Shown: piece by piece, positions 7,561 to 14,209 of the stretch
Position numbering within the stretch: the stretch's first letter is position 1
How the letters are laid out: every line of letters begins with the position of its first letter
Source of the DNA: an uncultured bacterium
GTDB lineage: Bacteria; Cyanobacteriota; Vampirovibrionia; Gastranaerophilales; Gastranaerophilaceae
Length of the DNA: 18,479 bases
Direction: 5' to 3'
Assembly: GCA_900553845.1 (NCBI GenBank)
Contig: USEW01000016.1
Location: 1-18,479, forward strand
Notes under the pieces: model-generated
Told to the model about the DNA's origin: nothing
Seen by the model: the letters and a program-made list of their open reading frames with translations, nothing else
The model's database searches: none
Translations under genes and position numbers: made by a program

Positions 7561-8034
7561 TTAATGATTATTTTTTGTTTTTTCAATAATATTTGAAGTA
7601 GATTTTCCTTTAACAAAATCAACAAACCTGATATCAACACCAAGATTCAAAAGCGGCTTGGCTTCAGGTAGTGTTTCAATTGTGTAATCACCGCCTTTAA
7701 CATAAATATCTGGTTTTATTTTCTTAAAAAGCTCAACCGGTGATTGTTCGTCAAAAATAACAACATAATCAACACTGTTTAAAGCACATAAAACTCCTGC
7801 ACGGTCATTTTGAGAATTTATGGGTCTTGTTTCACCTTTAAGCATCTTTACCGACTTATCTGAATTTAACCCGACAATCAAAACATCAGCAAAAGCCTTT
7901 GCAGATTTTAAATATTCAACATGGCCTATATGCAAAATATCAAAACAACCGTTTGTGGCAGCTATTTTTATATTATTATTCTGCAAATTTTTTGTAACTT
8001 CAATTAAAACTTCCTGATTTAATAATTGTCCCAT
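7561..8034 (-). CDS. rfaE2: D-glycero-beta-D-manno-heptose 1-phosphate adenylyltransferase
   Basis: The 157-residue protein is a stand-alone version of the C-terminal half of HldE. It has the nucleotidyltransferase motif TNGCFDILHIGHVEYL (HxGH), the central GLNSDKSVKMLKGETRPI, the YVKGGDY segment and the terminal GKSTSNII. The enzyme transfers AMP to heptose-1-phosphate to form ADP-heptose for LPS or other glycoconjugates. No kinase half or GmhA/HldD is seen here, so those would be elsewhere. The start chosen is the ATG at 8034, which has AAGGA 5 nt upstream; a longer frame to 8064 would overlap the preceding gene. It is the last gene of the nrnA-yihY-rfaE2 run, 13 nt after the YihY stop. Confidence 0.92.
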   Translation of the reverse strand: MGQLLNQEVLIEVTKNLQNNNIKIAATNGCFDILHIGHVEYLKSAKAFADVLIVGLNSDKSVKMLKGETRPINSQNDRAGVLCALNSVDYVVIFDEQSPVELFKKIKPDIYVKGGDYTIETLPEAKPLLNLGVDIRFVDFVKGKSTSNIIEKTKNNH

Positions 8035-8047
8035 AAAAATCCTTCTT

Positions 8048-8887
8048 TCACTTTTGCCGAGCAAGTTTATCCATTATCTGCGAATTTATCTCTCCGCCTA
8101 TTAAAATAAGAAGCGAGGTATAATATAACCACACCATAAGCATAGCAAATGCGCCAATTGTTCCATACACCCAGTTGTATGTATTCAAATTACCAACATA
8201 AAGCGAAAAAAGCCACGAACCAAGAAGCCAGAATACACAAAAGAACAATGCACCATATAAACAGCTTATCTGACGCGGCTTTGTCATTTCTTTTATATCC
8301 GGCAAAAAATAATAATTCATATAAGCTACAACAAATAACGCCAAAAAAGAAACTGGCCAGCGAAATATTAAAATCAAATTAACTACATTTAATGGTATAT
8401 GAATAAAGTTTATTAACATCTCAAGAATAATCTTACCAAATATTATAAGATTGATACTTAAAAACAGTACAAGTCCATTAGCAAAAATAATTAAAACAGA
8501 TAAAAGCCTTGTAACAAGAAGATTTCTTGTCTCAACAATCCCATATGCACGGTTCAAACCTTTAATAATTACAAAAATAGCATTTGATGCCAAAAATAGA
8601 GTAATGCAAAATCCGAATATCGCCACAAGCTTACCCTGTGAAAATATCATAATTTCTTCCAACACAGAATTAATAAGATTTGATATTTGAGGCGGGGCTA
8701 TTATATCAAAAAAAATCAACACCTTATTTATAAATGCTTTCTTTCCCATCCAGGCAAAAAAAGACATAAGCAAAAGCAAAAATGGGAATATACCAAGAAC
8801 AAACATAAATGCCATCTCAGCAGCCATCCCAGGAAAATCATCATCAATAATTCTGGATATTATATTTTTTGAATATCTTTTAATCAT
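8048..8887 (-). CDS. YihY/BrkB-family inner-membrane protein
   Basis: The protein of about 279 residues is highly hydrophobic, with about six membrane segments. It has the family's opening pattern (DDFPGMAAEMAFMFVLGIFPFLLLLMSFF, quoted here in part only by its position near residues 14-42), a central GLNRAYGI, and the terminal WVYGTIGAFAMLMVWLYY. This family was once called RNase BN in error; its actual role is uncertain, with roles in envelope or transport proposed. The ATG at 8887 overlaps the nrnA stop (ATGATTAA), which suggests translational coupling. A TTG at 8896 is an alternative. It precedes rfaE2, so an envelope link is plausible but not shown. Confidence 0.9.
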   Translation of the reverse strand: MIKRYSKNIISRIIDDDFPGMAAEMAFMFVLGIFPFLLLLMSFFAWMGKKAFINKVLIFFDIIAPPQISNLINSVLEEIMIFSQGKLVAIFGFCITLFLASNAIFVIIKGLNRAYGIVETRNLLVTRLLSVLIIFANGLVLFLSINLIIFGKIILEMLINFIHIPLNVVNLILIFRWPVSFLALFVVAYMNYYFLPDIKEMTKPRQISCLYGALFFCVFWLLGSWLFSLYVGNLNTYNWVYGTIGAFAMLMVWLYYTSLLILIGGEINSQIMDKLARQK

Positions 8888-9869
8888 CTTTAACAACCCG
8901 GCTAAGTTCTTTAAGCACCATATCTATTGCAATATTTATAGGCTTTTGTATTGTTAAACCTGCTGCATATTTATGTCCACCACCACCAAATTGAGAAGCA
9001 AAAGCCGAAACATCAACTGTTTTGCTCCTTAATGACACTTTTGTTGTATGGTTAACATTTTCTTTGAACAAAAGTGCAACTTCACAAGTCTCAATTTGAC
9101 GCAAAGATTCAACAATTCTGTCTGTATGCTCACTTTTCGCATTGTATCTTTTCATATCATTCAATGTTATAACCGTATAAACAATTCTATCTTGCAATAA
9201 AAACTTTGAGTTTAATATAGCATTAGCAGTTAAAAGCAAAGCTTTTTTTTCTTTTGTCATAAAACATAATCTACATAATTCAGAATGACTTATACCATAA
9301 TCAAGAAGTTTTGAAGCTTTCTGAAGCACCGACTGAGACGTATTGTCATAACGAAAACCACCAGTATCAGTAAGTATACCAACATAAAGACAAGCCGCAA
9401 TATCTTTTGTTAAACTAATATTTAAAGAAGTTAAAATATCAAGCACAACCTCAGATGCTGAAGATGCAGCCGCATTAATTATATTTACATCACCATAAAC
9501 GCTATTTGACTTATGATGGTCAATATTTATTTTAAAATTACTTTTTTTATACAAAGGATAACTTTTACCCATACGGTCAACAGTTGCAACATCAGTCGAT
9601 ATAGCAAGGTCAAATGTTTTATTTTCATAACATTCATCATCTGGACTTTTATAACAATTTATACCAGGTAAAAAACAATATATTTTAGGAATTTTATCAG
9701 AAATAAACAAAGTCACGCTTTTTTTATAATATTCTTTTATAACATTATATAAAGCAAGAGATGAACCAATGGTATCTCCATCCGGCGACAGATGAGTAAA
9801 TATAGCTATATCATTTGCCTGTTTTACCGATTCATCAAATTTATTAACTTGTTGCTGATAACAATTCAT
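8880..9869 (-). CDS. nrnA: DHH-family phosphoesterase, NrnA-like oligoribonuclease/pAp phosphatase
   Basis: The 329-residue protein has the full DHH/DHHA1 layout. Metal ligands are visible in HLSPDGD (H26, D30, D32), STDVAT (D93), NIDHHKSN (D117, H118, H119) and TDTGGFRYDN (D168). The DHHA1 substrate motif GGGGHKYAAG lies at 295-304. NrnA enzymes degrade short RNAs of 2-5 nt and dephosphorylate pAp. It is the first gene of a leftward operon with the YihY and rfaE2 genes. The leader of about 145 nt holds a terminator-like hairpin (9924-9958), hinting at attenuation. The ribosome site at the ATG is weak. The gene is complete. Confidence 0.93.
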   Translation of the reverse strand: MNCYQQQVNKFDESVKQANDIAIFTHLSPDGDTIGSSLALYNVIKEYYKKSVTLFISDKIPKIYCFLPGINCYKSPDDECYENKTFDLAISTDVATVDRMGKSYPLYKKSNFKINIDHHKSNSVYGDVNIINAAASSASEVVLDILTSLNISLTKDIAACLYVGILTDTGGFRYDNTSQSVLQKASKLLDYGISHSELCRLCFMTKEKKALLLTANAILNSKFLLQDRIVYTVITLNDMKRYNAKSEHTDRIVESLRQIETCEVALLFKENVNHTTKVSLRSKTVDVSAFASQFGGGGHKYAAGLTIQKPINIAIDMVLKELSRVVKDD

Positions 9870-9923
9870 ATGTAACTAATTTTATCATAAATATGGCAAA
9901 ATACAACAGAATGCAATATCACT

Positions 9924-9958
9924 AAAAAAAAGTTTATTTTATTACAAATAAAATAAAC
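9924..9958 (-). terminator. Terminator-like hairpin in the leader of the nrnA operon
   Basis: On the minus strand a perfect 12-bp stem (9958-9947 with 9943-9932, arms GTTTATTTTATT) closes a 3-nt loop and runs straight into eight Ts (9931-9924). It has the form of an intrinsic terminator but lies 55 nt upstream of the nrnA ATG and downstream of its predicted promoter. It could be an attenuator, or a palindromic protein site. The stem is almost all A-T, so stability is modest. Confidence 0.5.
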
Positions 9959-9976
9959 AAAGTATGAAAATATATA

Positions 9977-10005
9977 TTGACTATACTTCCAACTTATGGA
10001 ATAAT
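9977..10005 (+). promoter_or_regulatory. Sigma-70-type promoter toward the AbrB-like gene
   Basis: TTGACT (9977-9982), a 17-nt spacer and AATAAT (10000-10005) match well. The start would be near 10012, giving a leader of about 140 nt before the ATG at 10153. The left arm of the inverted repeat 9991-10021 lies in the spacer. Confidence 0.5.
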
Positions 10006-10021
10006 TTATAAACTATAAGTT
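9991..10021. promoter_or_regulatory. Operator-like inverted repeat shared by two divergent promoters
   Basis: AACTTAT (9991-9997) and ATAAGTT (10015-10021) are perfect inverted arms with a 17-nt centre. The site spans the -10 of the rightward promoter and touches the start point of the leftward one, so a bound protein could control both. The tandem AbrB-like protein encoded next door is an obvious candidate, but this is inference. Confidence 0.4.
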
Positions 10022-10051
10022 ATTCTACATTAATTTTAACAAACTTGTCAA
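10022..10051 (-). promoter_or_regulatory. Sigma-70-type promoter of the nrnA operon
   Basis: On the minus strand, a perfect TTGACA (10051-10046), an 18-nt spacer and TAGAAT (10027-10022) are present. The start would be near 10015. This is the best -35 match in the window. The transcript leader would contain the hairpin at 9924-9958. Confidence 0.6.
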
Positions 10052-10152
10052 GTATAAAAATACAATAAATATACATATAAAATGCTATATTTATTATCTA
10101 AAGCTTACATTATCATATAAAAGAAATATAGTTACATAATAGGTGTACACAA

Positions 10153-10494
10153 ATGAAAAAATCATTAACATCAAATGGCAATGGCTGGGAATTGCATATA
10201 CCAAAACCTATACTAAAACTTCTAAACATAAACCCTGTTAATACAAAAGTATTATTTGAGATAAAAAGTAAAGTACTTTATATAACAAAAATTGATTCTG
10301 ATCTTGATGATATAAAATATAAAGATGCTTTAATTAAAAAATTTACGAAACGTGGAGGTGGATATTCTCTTTTTATGTCTCTTACTATACTCAATTTACT
10401 TGATGTAGAACCTGAAAAAGATATGGTTGAGATTGAAGTTGATGACAAAATTTTAAAGATAAAAAAGTATAAAATATCAAAAAGGGATCAATAA
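10153..10494 (+). CDS. Protein of two tandem AbrB/MazE-like swapped-hairpin domains
   Basis: The 113-residue protein is an internal duplication. Residues about 3-47 (LTSNGNGWELHIPKPILKLL, then VLYITKI) and about 63-107 (FTKRGGGYSLFMSLTILNLL, then ILKIKKY) align well. Both share a G-G-W/Y-x-L start, an I/L-x-x-LL-x-I/V-x-P centre and a final strand. This is the pattern of SpoVT/AbrB or MazE-type DNA-binding folds, which normally dimerise; here one chain would form a pseudo-dimer. The second copy has lost the IPKP turn of the first. An AGGTG lies 7 nt before the ATG. No toxin gene follows. A transcription regulator is the likely role, possibly acting on its own divergent promoter region. Confidence 0.7.
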   Translation: MKKSLTSNGNGWELHIPKPILKLLNINPVNTKVLFEIKSKVLYITKIDSDLDDIKYKDALIKKFTKRGGGYSLFMSLTILNLLDVEPEKDMVEIEVDDKILKIKKYKISKRDQ

Positions 10495-10528
10495 GACACT
10501 GGTATAGAATAATTCTTACCAAAATATA

Positions 10529-10567
10529 GCTGTTGTAGGTCGAATTTATAAATCCGACATTTTTACT
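10529..10567 (+). repeat. Dispersed repeat R2, copy 1 (39 nt) with terminator-like dyad
   Basis: This 39-nt block matches 15692-15730 at 29 of 39 positions without gaps, in the same orientation. It contains the dyad GTCGAATTTA-TAAATCCGAC (10539-10558, one mismatch), then ATTTTTA. It lies 35 nt after the AbrB-like stop and could end that transcript. Confidence 0.6.
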
Positions 10568-10617
10568 GATTTCATCAAAATAAAAACAAAGACCAAATTT
10601 ATGCGCAGGTGGAGTCG

Positions 10618-10650
10618 ATAAAAACATCCTCACCACAACCCTTTCCTTAA
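10618..10650 (-). repeat. Dispersed repeat R3, copy 1 (33 nt, minus orientation)
   Basis: Read on the minus strand, this matches 17943-17975 at 30 of 33 positions. The last 17 nt (GGTGAGGATGTTTTTAT) are identical in both copies. The adjacent hairpin of the other copy is decayed here (CCTT/AAGG remains, 10645-10656). It lies in the 230-nt gap between the AbrB-like gene and the coiled-coil gene, 51 nt after R2 copy 1. The remainder of the gap shows nothing else. Confidence 0.7.
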
Positions 10651-10724
10651 AAAAGGAGGAGACGAATACTTGTAAAAAATAAATAACTTCGTTATAATCA
10701 TGTTAAAGGGGATTTTATTGTTAT

Positions 10725-11360
10725 ATGTATAGTAAAATTGATATTATTAAAAAACTTTCAGACGAAGGACAGTTTATTGACAATTTTATTTTAGATGCAT
10801 TCATAAAAAATTGGCATATTGACCCTATATATGAAGACGAAAACGGTGTTGAATTTTTTGATGATGCTTCCTATGCAAATATAAAAAGTTTAATAACTCA
10901 AAGAGATAGGATTGATAAAAATAAGACAATTAAAAATACTGCTGAAAAAATACCTTCTAGTACAAATGATATATGTGAAAGTAATGAACTGCTCAAACAA
11001 ACAAAAGAAAAACAACAAATTGTTGAAAAATTACCCGAACAAACAAATACAGTTGATATAGCAAACAAGGAAAATGCTTTAAAATTAAATAAATATGAAA
11101 TTGAAATAAAAAGTATAGATACTTTAACCAAGAATATTGCTTGTAAAATTACTAAAGAATTTGAAAGATTTTTAAAAGAATCAGACTTTATTGATGACTT
11201 ACTTAAATCATCCGAATGTAAAAATGACAATAAATATTTGGCTCAAAAAATTCGTAAAATTGTCAAAGAAAATATAGCACTTAAAGAAAAAATAAAAGAG
11301 CTTCAATCAAACAAAAATCAGTATGTTAAAGTTTTTGGCAATTTTTATATAAAAAAGTAA
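10725..11360 (+). CDS. Hypothetical protein with N-terminal domain and C-terminal coiled coil
   Basis: I cannot name this 211-residue protein. It has a compact N-terminal part of about 60 residues (KLSDEGQFIDNFILDAFIKN, then PIYEDENGVEFFDDASYANI) that looks like a small MerR-like or winged helix fold. A low-complexity polar linker follows (about 65-125), then a long helix with heptad-like KENIALKEKIKELQ (about 185-198). The end is FGNFYIKK. There is no signal peptide or membrane segment. GGGG lies about 13 nt before the ATG. A role in DNA binding or in an assembly scaffold is possible. I associate this architecture with Gastranaerophilales-like genomes only from memory. Confidence 0.65.
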   Translation: MYSKIDIIKKLSDEGQFIDNFILDAFIKNWHIDPIYEDENGVEFFDDASYANIKSLITQRDRIDKNKTIKNTAEKIPSSTNDICESNELLKQTKEKQQIVEKLPEQTNTVDIANKENALKLNKYEIEIKSIDTLTKNIACKITKEFERFLKESDFIDDLLKSSECKNDNKYLAQKIRKIVKENIALKEKIKELQSNKNQYVKVFGNFYIKK

Positions 11361-11382
11361 AAGCTAAGACTTAAAAAGTGTA

Positions 11383-12570
11383 TTAACTATTGGACATGTA
11401 ATCATCAAAATATTCAGGGTTAAGACTCAGCCATTTATATGCTTCACCGTTTTTTTGTGTTGAATTATACTCATAATATGTCTCATCAAGTATTGATGAA
11501 ACAAAAGTTCCGCCATACCGTCCTCGCAAAAATTGCACTATGCCTTTTTTATTAAGAGAGTTTAAAGCTTTGCGGATTGTGTTTGTTGAAACATCATAGT
11601 GACAAGCAAGCTCATATATTGAAGGCAGCTTATCTCCCAGTGAATACTGGTTTTTTATCATTTTAAGAATATTTGTTTCTATTTTTTGGTAATAATAAAA
11701 TTGTGCATCCTGACTTGAAACAAAAATACTGTTTTCAGGCTTTGAAACAGAATCTAAAACATTACTAGTGCTTTCATACGTAACAATTGTTCCGTATTTC
11801 CCCCGTTTTGCGCATATTATATTTTCAATTTCAAGTTTTCTGCATACATCATTTATTGTTTTAATGCTAGCGTTAAATATTTTAGCCAATTCATTATTTG
11901 AAGGCAGTTTATCACCAGTTTTAAAATTTGCTTTAATATATTCTTTAATTTCATTATAGATTTTATCCACAAGCGTTAGAGGTTCTTTTGTATTATAGTC
12001 TATAGATTTATCAACATTTAAAATCCTATAATTTATATTTATATGATTTTTATATGATTTAAGCTCTTTATTTTCAACCATAAAAGTTAAAGCAAGCCTT
12101 AAAGTGTTTTGAGATATATTAAGCTCTTTTGTGATAAAATTAATATCCGGCAGAACATCACAGTATTTAAGATTATTTTCAACAATAAATCTGCGGATAT
12201 AATTGACGGTTAAATCACGTTTTGATGTAAGTTTTTTGAAAACAGACTCTTTTGAGGTTTTGATAATTGTGCCTATTTTTTGTTTGGATTCAACATAACC
12301 TAAATCCTCAATATAACGAATTGCACTTTGAACGGTTCCAACGCTTACCCCTAAGTGTTTTGCCATTATCTGTTTAGAGGGTAAAAGCAAAGTTTCTTTT
12401 TCAATATTTGACTTTAAAATCGTATCAATCCAGTTTATAAACCATTTTTTTACTATACTGTCTTTTGATTCAAAAGTATTTTTAAAATCAGGTATTTTTT
12501 TTGGTATATGTGAGGATTCTATTTTTTTAAATTCTAGTGTAGGGTTCTGATTGTCAATTTTTGTTTTCAT
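11383..12570 (-). CDS. Regulator built of four tandem GntR-like winged-helix domains
   Basis: The 395-residue protein holds four repeats of a GntR-type winged helix and no recognisable effector-binding domain (no UTRA, FCD or aminotransferase part). Approximate spans are 43-104 (recognition segment GVSVGTVQSAIRYI), 120-183 (NISQNTLRLALTFM, more diverged), 200-266 (NASIKTINDVCRKL) and 291-359 (DVSTNTIRKALNSL). Domains 1, 3 and 4 keep the LPS motif near the HTH and the GT-I/F-V wing strand. The start at 12570 is chosen for AGGA 6 nt upstream; a longer frame to 12621 has no better signal. R1 copy 2 begins about 70 nt upstream, so its promoter is squeezed against, or inside, that repeat. Target and ligand are unknown. 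Confidence 0.85.
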   Translation of the reverse strand: MKTKIDNQNPTLEFKKIESSHIPKKIPDFKNTFESKDSIVKKWFINWIDTILKSNIEKETLLLPSKQIMAKHLGVSVGTVQSAIRYIEDLGYVESKQKIGTIIKTSKESVFKKLTSKRDLTVNYIRRFIVENNLKYCDVLPDINFITKELNISQNTLRLALTFMVENKELKSYKNHININYRILNVDKSIDYNTKEPLTLVDKIYNEIKEYIKANFKTGDKLPSNNELAKIFNASIKTINDVCRKLEIENIICAKRGKYGTIVTYESTSNVLDSVSKPENSIFVSSQDAQFYYYQKIETNILKMIKNQYSLGDKLPSIYELACHYDVSTNTIRKALNSLNKKGIVQFLRGRYGGTFVSSILDETYYEYNSTQKNGEAYKWLSLNPEYFDDYMSNS

Positions 12571-12641
12571 TTCTTTTCCTTTTTTTAATATATTTACCTG
12601 ATTGTTGGCAAAGAAGTTCAATCAATAAATTACGCTTCTGA

Positions 12642-12879
12642 CCGCCTGGGGCATGCCGTCTTCACATCCGTGAAGCCGTCTAGCCACGGCGGTCTTTCAT
12701 AGGCTTCGCACTTTTGCGCCTGCTGAGCCGCAGCCGCTCAAGTGCTGCGCTTTGGCTAACGCTTTCTTTGCTCCTGTGGAGTTTTCTTCGAAAACTCTTA
12801 CGTCGCTCATTAACTGCTCCGCTTTATACTCGGAAGCTGAGTCGCTTCCTCGTCTAAAGCTCCGTAGGGCTTACGCGTT
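12642..12879. repeat. Dispersed mosaic repeat R1, copy 2 (modules C, B, A on the plus strand)
   Basis: Module C (12642-12760) and module A (12842-12879) match copy 1, but here A follows C with an 81-nt module B between them; in copy 1 A precedes C and B is absent. Both hairpins of C are kept: the second (12708-12745) is identical to copy 1, and the first differs only in its apical loop (ATCC against TGTC). Module B has its own perfect 8-bp hairpin (GAGTTTTC 12779-12786 with GAAAACTC 12790-12797). The block is far richer in GC than its surroundings. It fills most of the 460-nt gap between the four-domain regulator and the gene at 13031. Confidence 0.85.
12697..12810 (-). CDS. Possible 37-codon ORF inside repeat R1
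   Basis: Leftward from an ATG at 12810 a frame of 37 codons begins MSDVRVFEENSTGAKKALA and ends AGAKVRSL. GGAG lies 6 nt before the ATG, an ideal spacing. The frame is also open upstream for 20 codons to 12870, and that stretch has ordinary protein composition. The C-terminal 19 codons recur in copy 1 with one amino-acid change (Q to K) and two silent changes, which fits coding constraint but is a tiny sample. It could be a translated small peptide, a remnant of an older gene, or chance in GC-rich repeat DNA. Confidence 0.3.
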   Translation of the reverse strand: MSDVRVFEENSTGAKKALAKAQHLSGCGSAGAKVRSL

Positions 12880-12983
12880 CTTTTTAATCATTCTATTACA
12901 ATAAAAAAACAAATGCAATATTAAATTTTATAAAGAATTGTAAATTTTTTTAACAATTTAGTCAAAAACTAGCAAAAAATATT

Positions 12984-13013
12984 TTGAGGGATATTGTAAT
13001 ATATAGATATATT
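12984..13013 (+). promoter_or_regulatory. Putative promoter of the three-TM gene
   Basis: TTGAGG (12984-12989), an 18-nt spacer and TATATT (13008-13013) are present. The start would be near 13020, only about 10 nt before the ATG. The rest of 12883-13030 is AT-rich with no other signal. Confidence 0.3.
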
Positions 13014-13030
13014 TTTAATCGGGATAAAGT

Positions 13031-14206
13031 ATGAACATTAACACAGTAAAAACAAAATTTAAGCCCATGTTAAGCGAGCATGGGAATGATTCTGAAATCA
13101 ACGGTAAAAAGGAAAAAAAGTCTCAAACGGATGATATATTTTTAAAAATGCCTCTTCGCGCATTTGCCTATTCAAATGAAGTTGGTGCTGCACTTGAACC
13201 ATTAATCGGGCATAGCGCAGCTTTAATGACTTATTTTCCTGCTATGTTATATATAGGTGCGGATTGTTATGATAAATATTTGCGAGGTGACACAAACGAT
13301 TATCAAAAGCCATCGGCTGCATGTTTGGCAAAAGAATCTATTTTTCAGGGTTTTGCAAGTGTATTAATGCCAACTCTTGCTATACATGCCGGTCAGAATC
13401 TTGCTTGTGGTGCTAATAAGTTTTTAGGCGACAAAATTGATGCACGCGCAAAAAACGAAGTTAGTGTTTTTTTAAAAGAAAACGCTTTAAAATTTGATTT
13501 GACAAAAGACAAAGAAGCCTCATTTAGCCAAATAAGTAAAAATATATCTGAAAAAATAAAAAATTATCGTGACTCAAAACAGTCTTCAAGCGGGACAATA
13601 AAAAAATACTGGAAAAAATTTACAAGCTTATTTAATGAAGCCTTAAGTGATAAATCCGAATTTAAACATTGCGGAAAGATTGACCCAAAAGATCCTTCAT
13701 ATAAAAAACTTTCTTCTTATGCAAAAAAACAATTTGGCGAAATGTATGACCTTATGAAATCACTTGATAGTTGTGATACTGGTTCAATCAAAGGCATTAT
13801 AGACAGTATGGAAAAAAGTGGGAAGAAAATAAGCAAGTATAAAGCTACAAAATTCTTCAATAAAATTCAAAAATATGCAAAAGATCCTTCAATTGGAACA
13901 GAACGGGCTAAAAAACTTGCTATTGCAGATATGGCACGTGAGGACATAAATATGAAATCACTTAGAGGAGGCCCCTTACTTTTAGCTGTTGTTGCAGGTT
14001 TTGCTACATTATTTGTTGCTGCACCTATGCTTGATAAGTTTGGAGAGGATGTGCTTATTAAAAAAATAGTCGAACCAATGCTTGAATATGGAAAACGTTT
14101 TAAACAGGCGTTTATTACAACAAATGAGTCTTATAAAAAAACACCTGCTCAAAGTGAAGAAAATATTATTATAAACAGACAAAATCAGGATATTGCAATG
14201 GCTTGA
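13031..14206 (+). CDS. Hypothetical membrane protein (391 aa, about three TM segments)
   Basis: I do not recognise a named family. After a polar 40-residue N-terminus comes LPLRAFAYSNEVGAALEPLI-like text (about 39-59; here MPLRAFAYSNEVGAALEPLI), then hydrophobic segments at about 55-77 and 103-121. A charged, lysine-rich cytosolic or periplasmic domain follows (about 135-310), with a third hydrophobic segment at 314-334 and a polar tail. There is no cleavable signal. GGGA lies 6 nt before the ATG. Its stop is only 3 nt from the stop of the convergent oxidoreductase gene. The PLRAFAYSNEVG motif seems to me typical of Melainabacteria-like hypothetical proteins, but this is from memory. Confidence 0.75.
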   Translation: MNINTVKTKFKPMLSEHGNDSEINGKKEKKSQTDDIFLKMPLRAFAYSNEVGAALEPLIGHSAALMTYFPAMLYIGADCYDKYLRGDTNDYQKPSAACLAKESIFQGFASVLMPTLAIHAGQNLACGANKFLGDKIDARAKNEVSVFLKENALKFDLTKDKEASFSQISKNISEKIKNYRDSKQSSSGTIKKYWKKFTSLFNEALSDKSEFKHCGKIDPKDPSYKKLSSYAKKQFGEMYDLMKSLDSCDTGSIKGIIDSMEKSGKKISKYKATKFFNKIQKYAKDPSIGTERAKKLAIADMAREDINMKSLRGGPLLLAVVAGFATLFVAAPMLDKFGEDVLIKKIVEPMLEYGKRFKQAFITTNESYKKTPAQSEENIIINRQNQDIAMA

Positions 14207-14209
14207 TAA

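Noticed and set aside
8048..8887. Annotation as ribonuclease BN
   Set aside because: The protein is a polytopic membrane protein of the YihY family; the RNase BN name was a historical error.
10501..10520. Short palindrome after the AbrB-like gene as a terminator
   Set aside because: The loop is too small and no T-run follows; the R2 dyad just downstream is a better candidate.
12642..12879. R1 as an insertion sequence
   Set aside because: There is no transposase frame, no terminal inverted repeats matching between ends, and no clear target duplication in copy 2.
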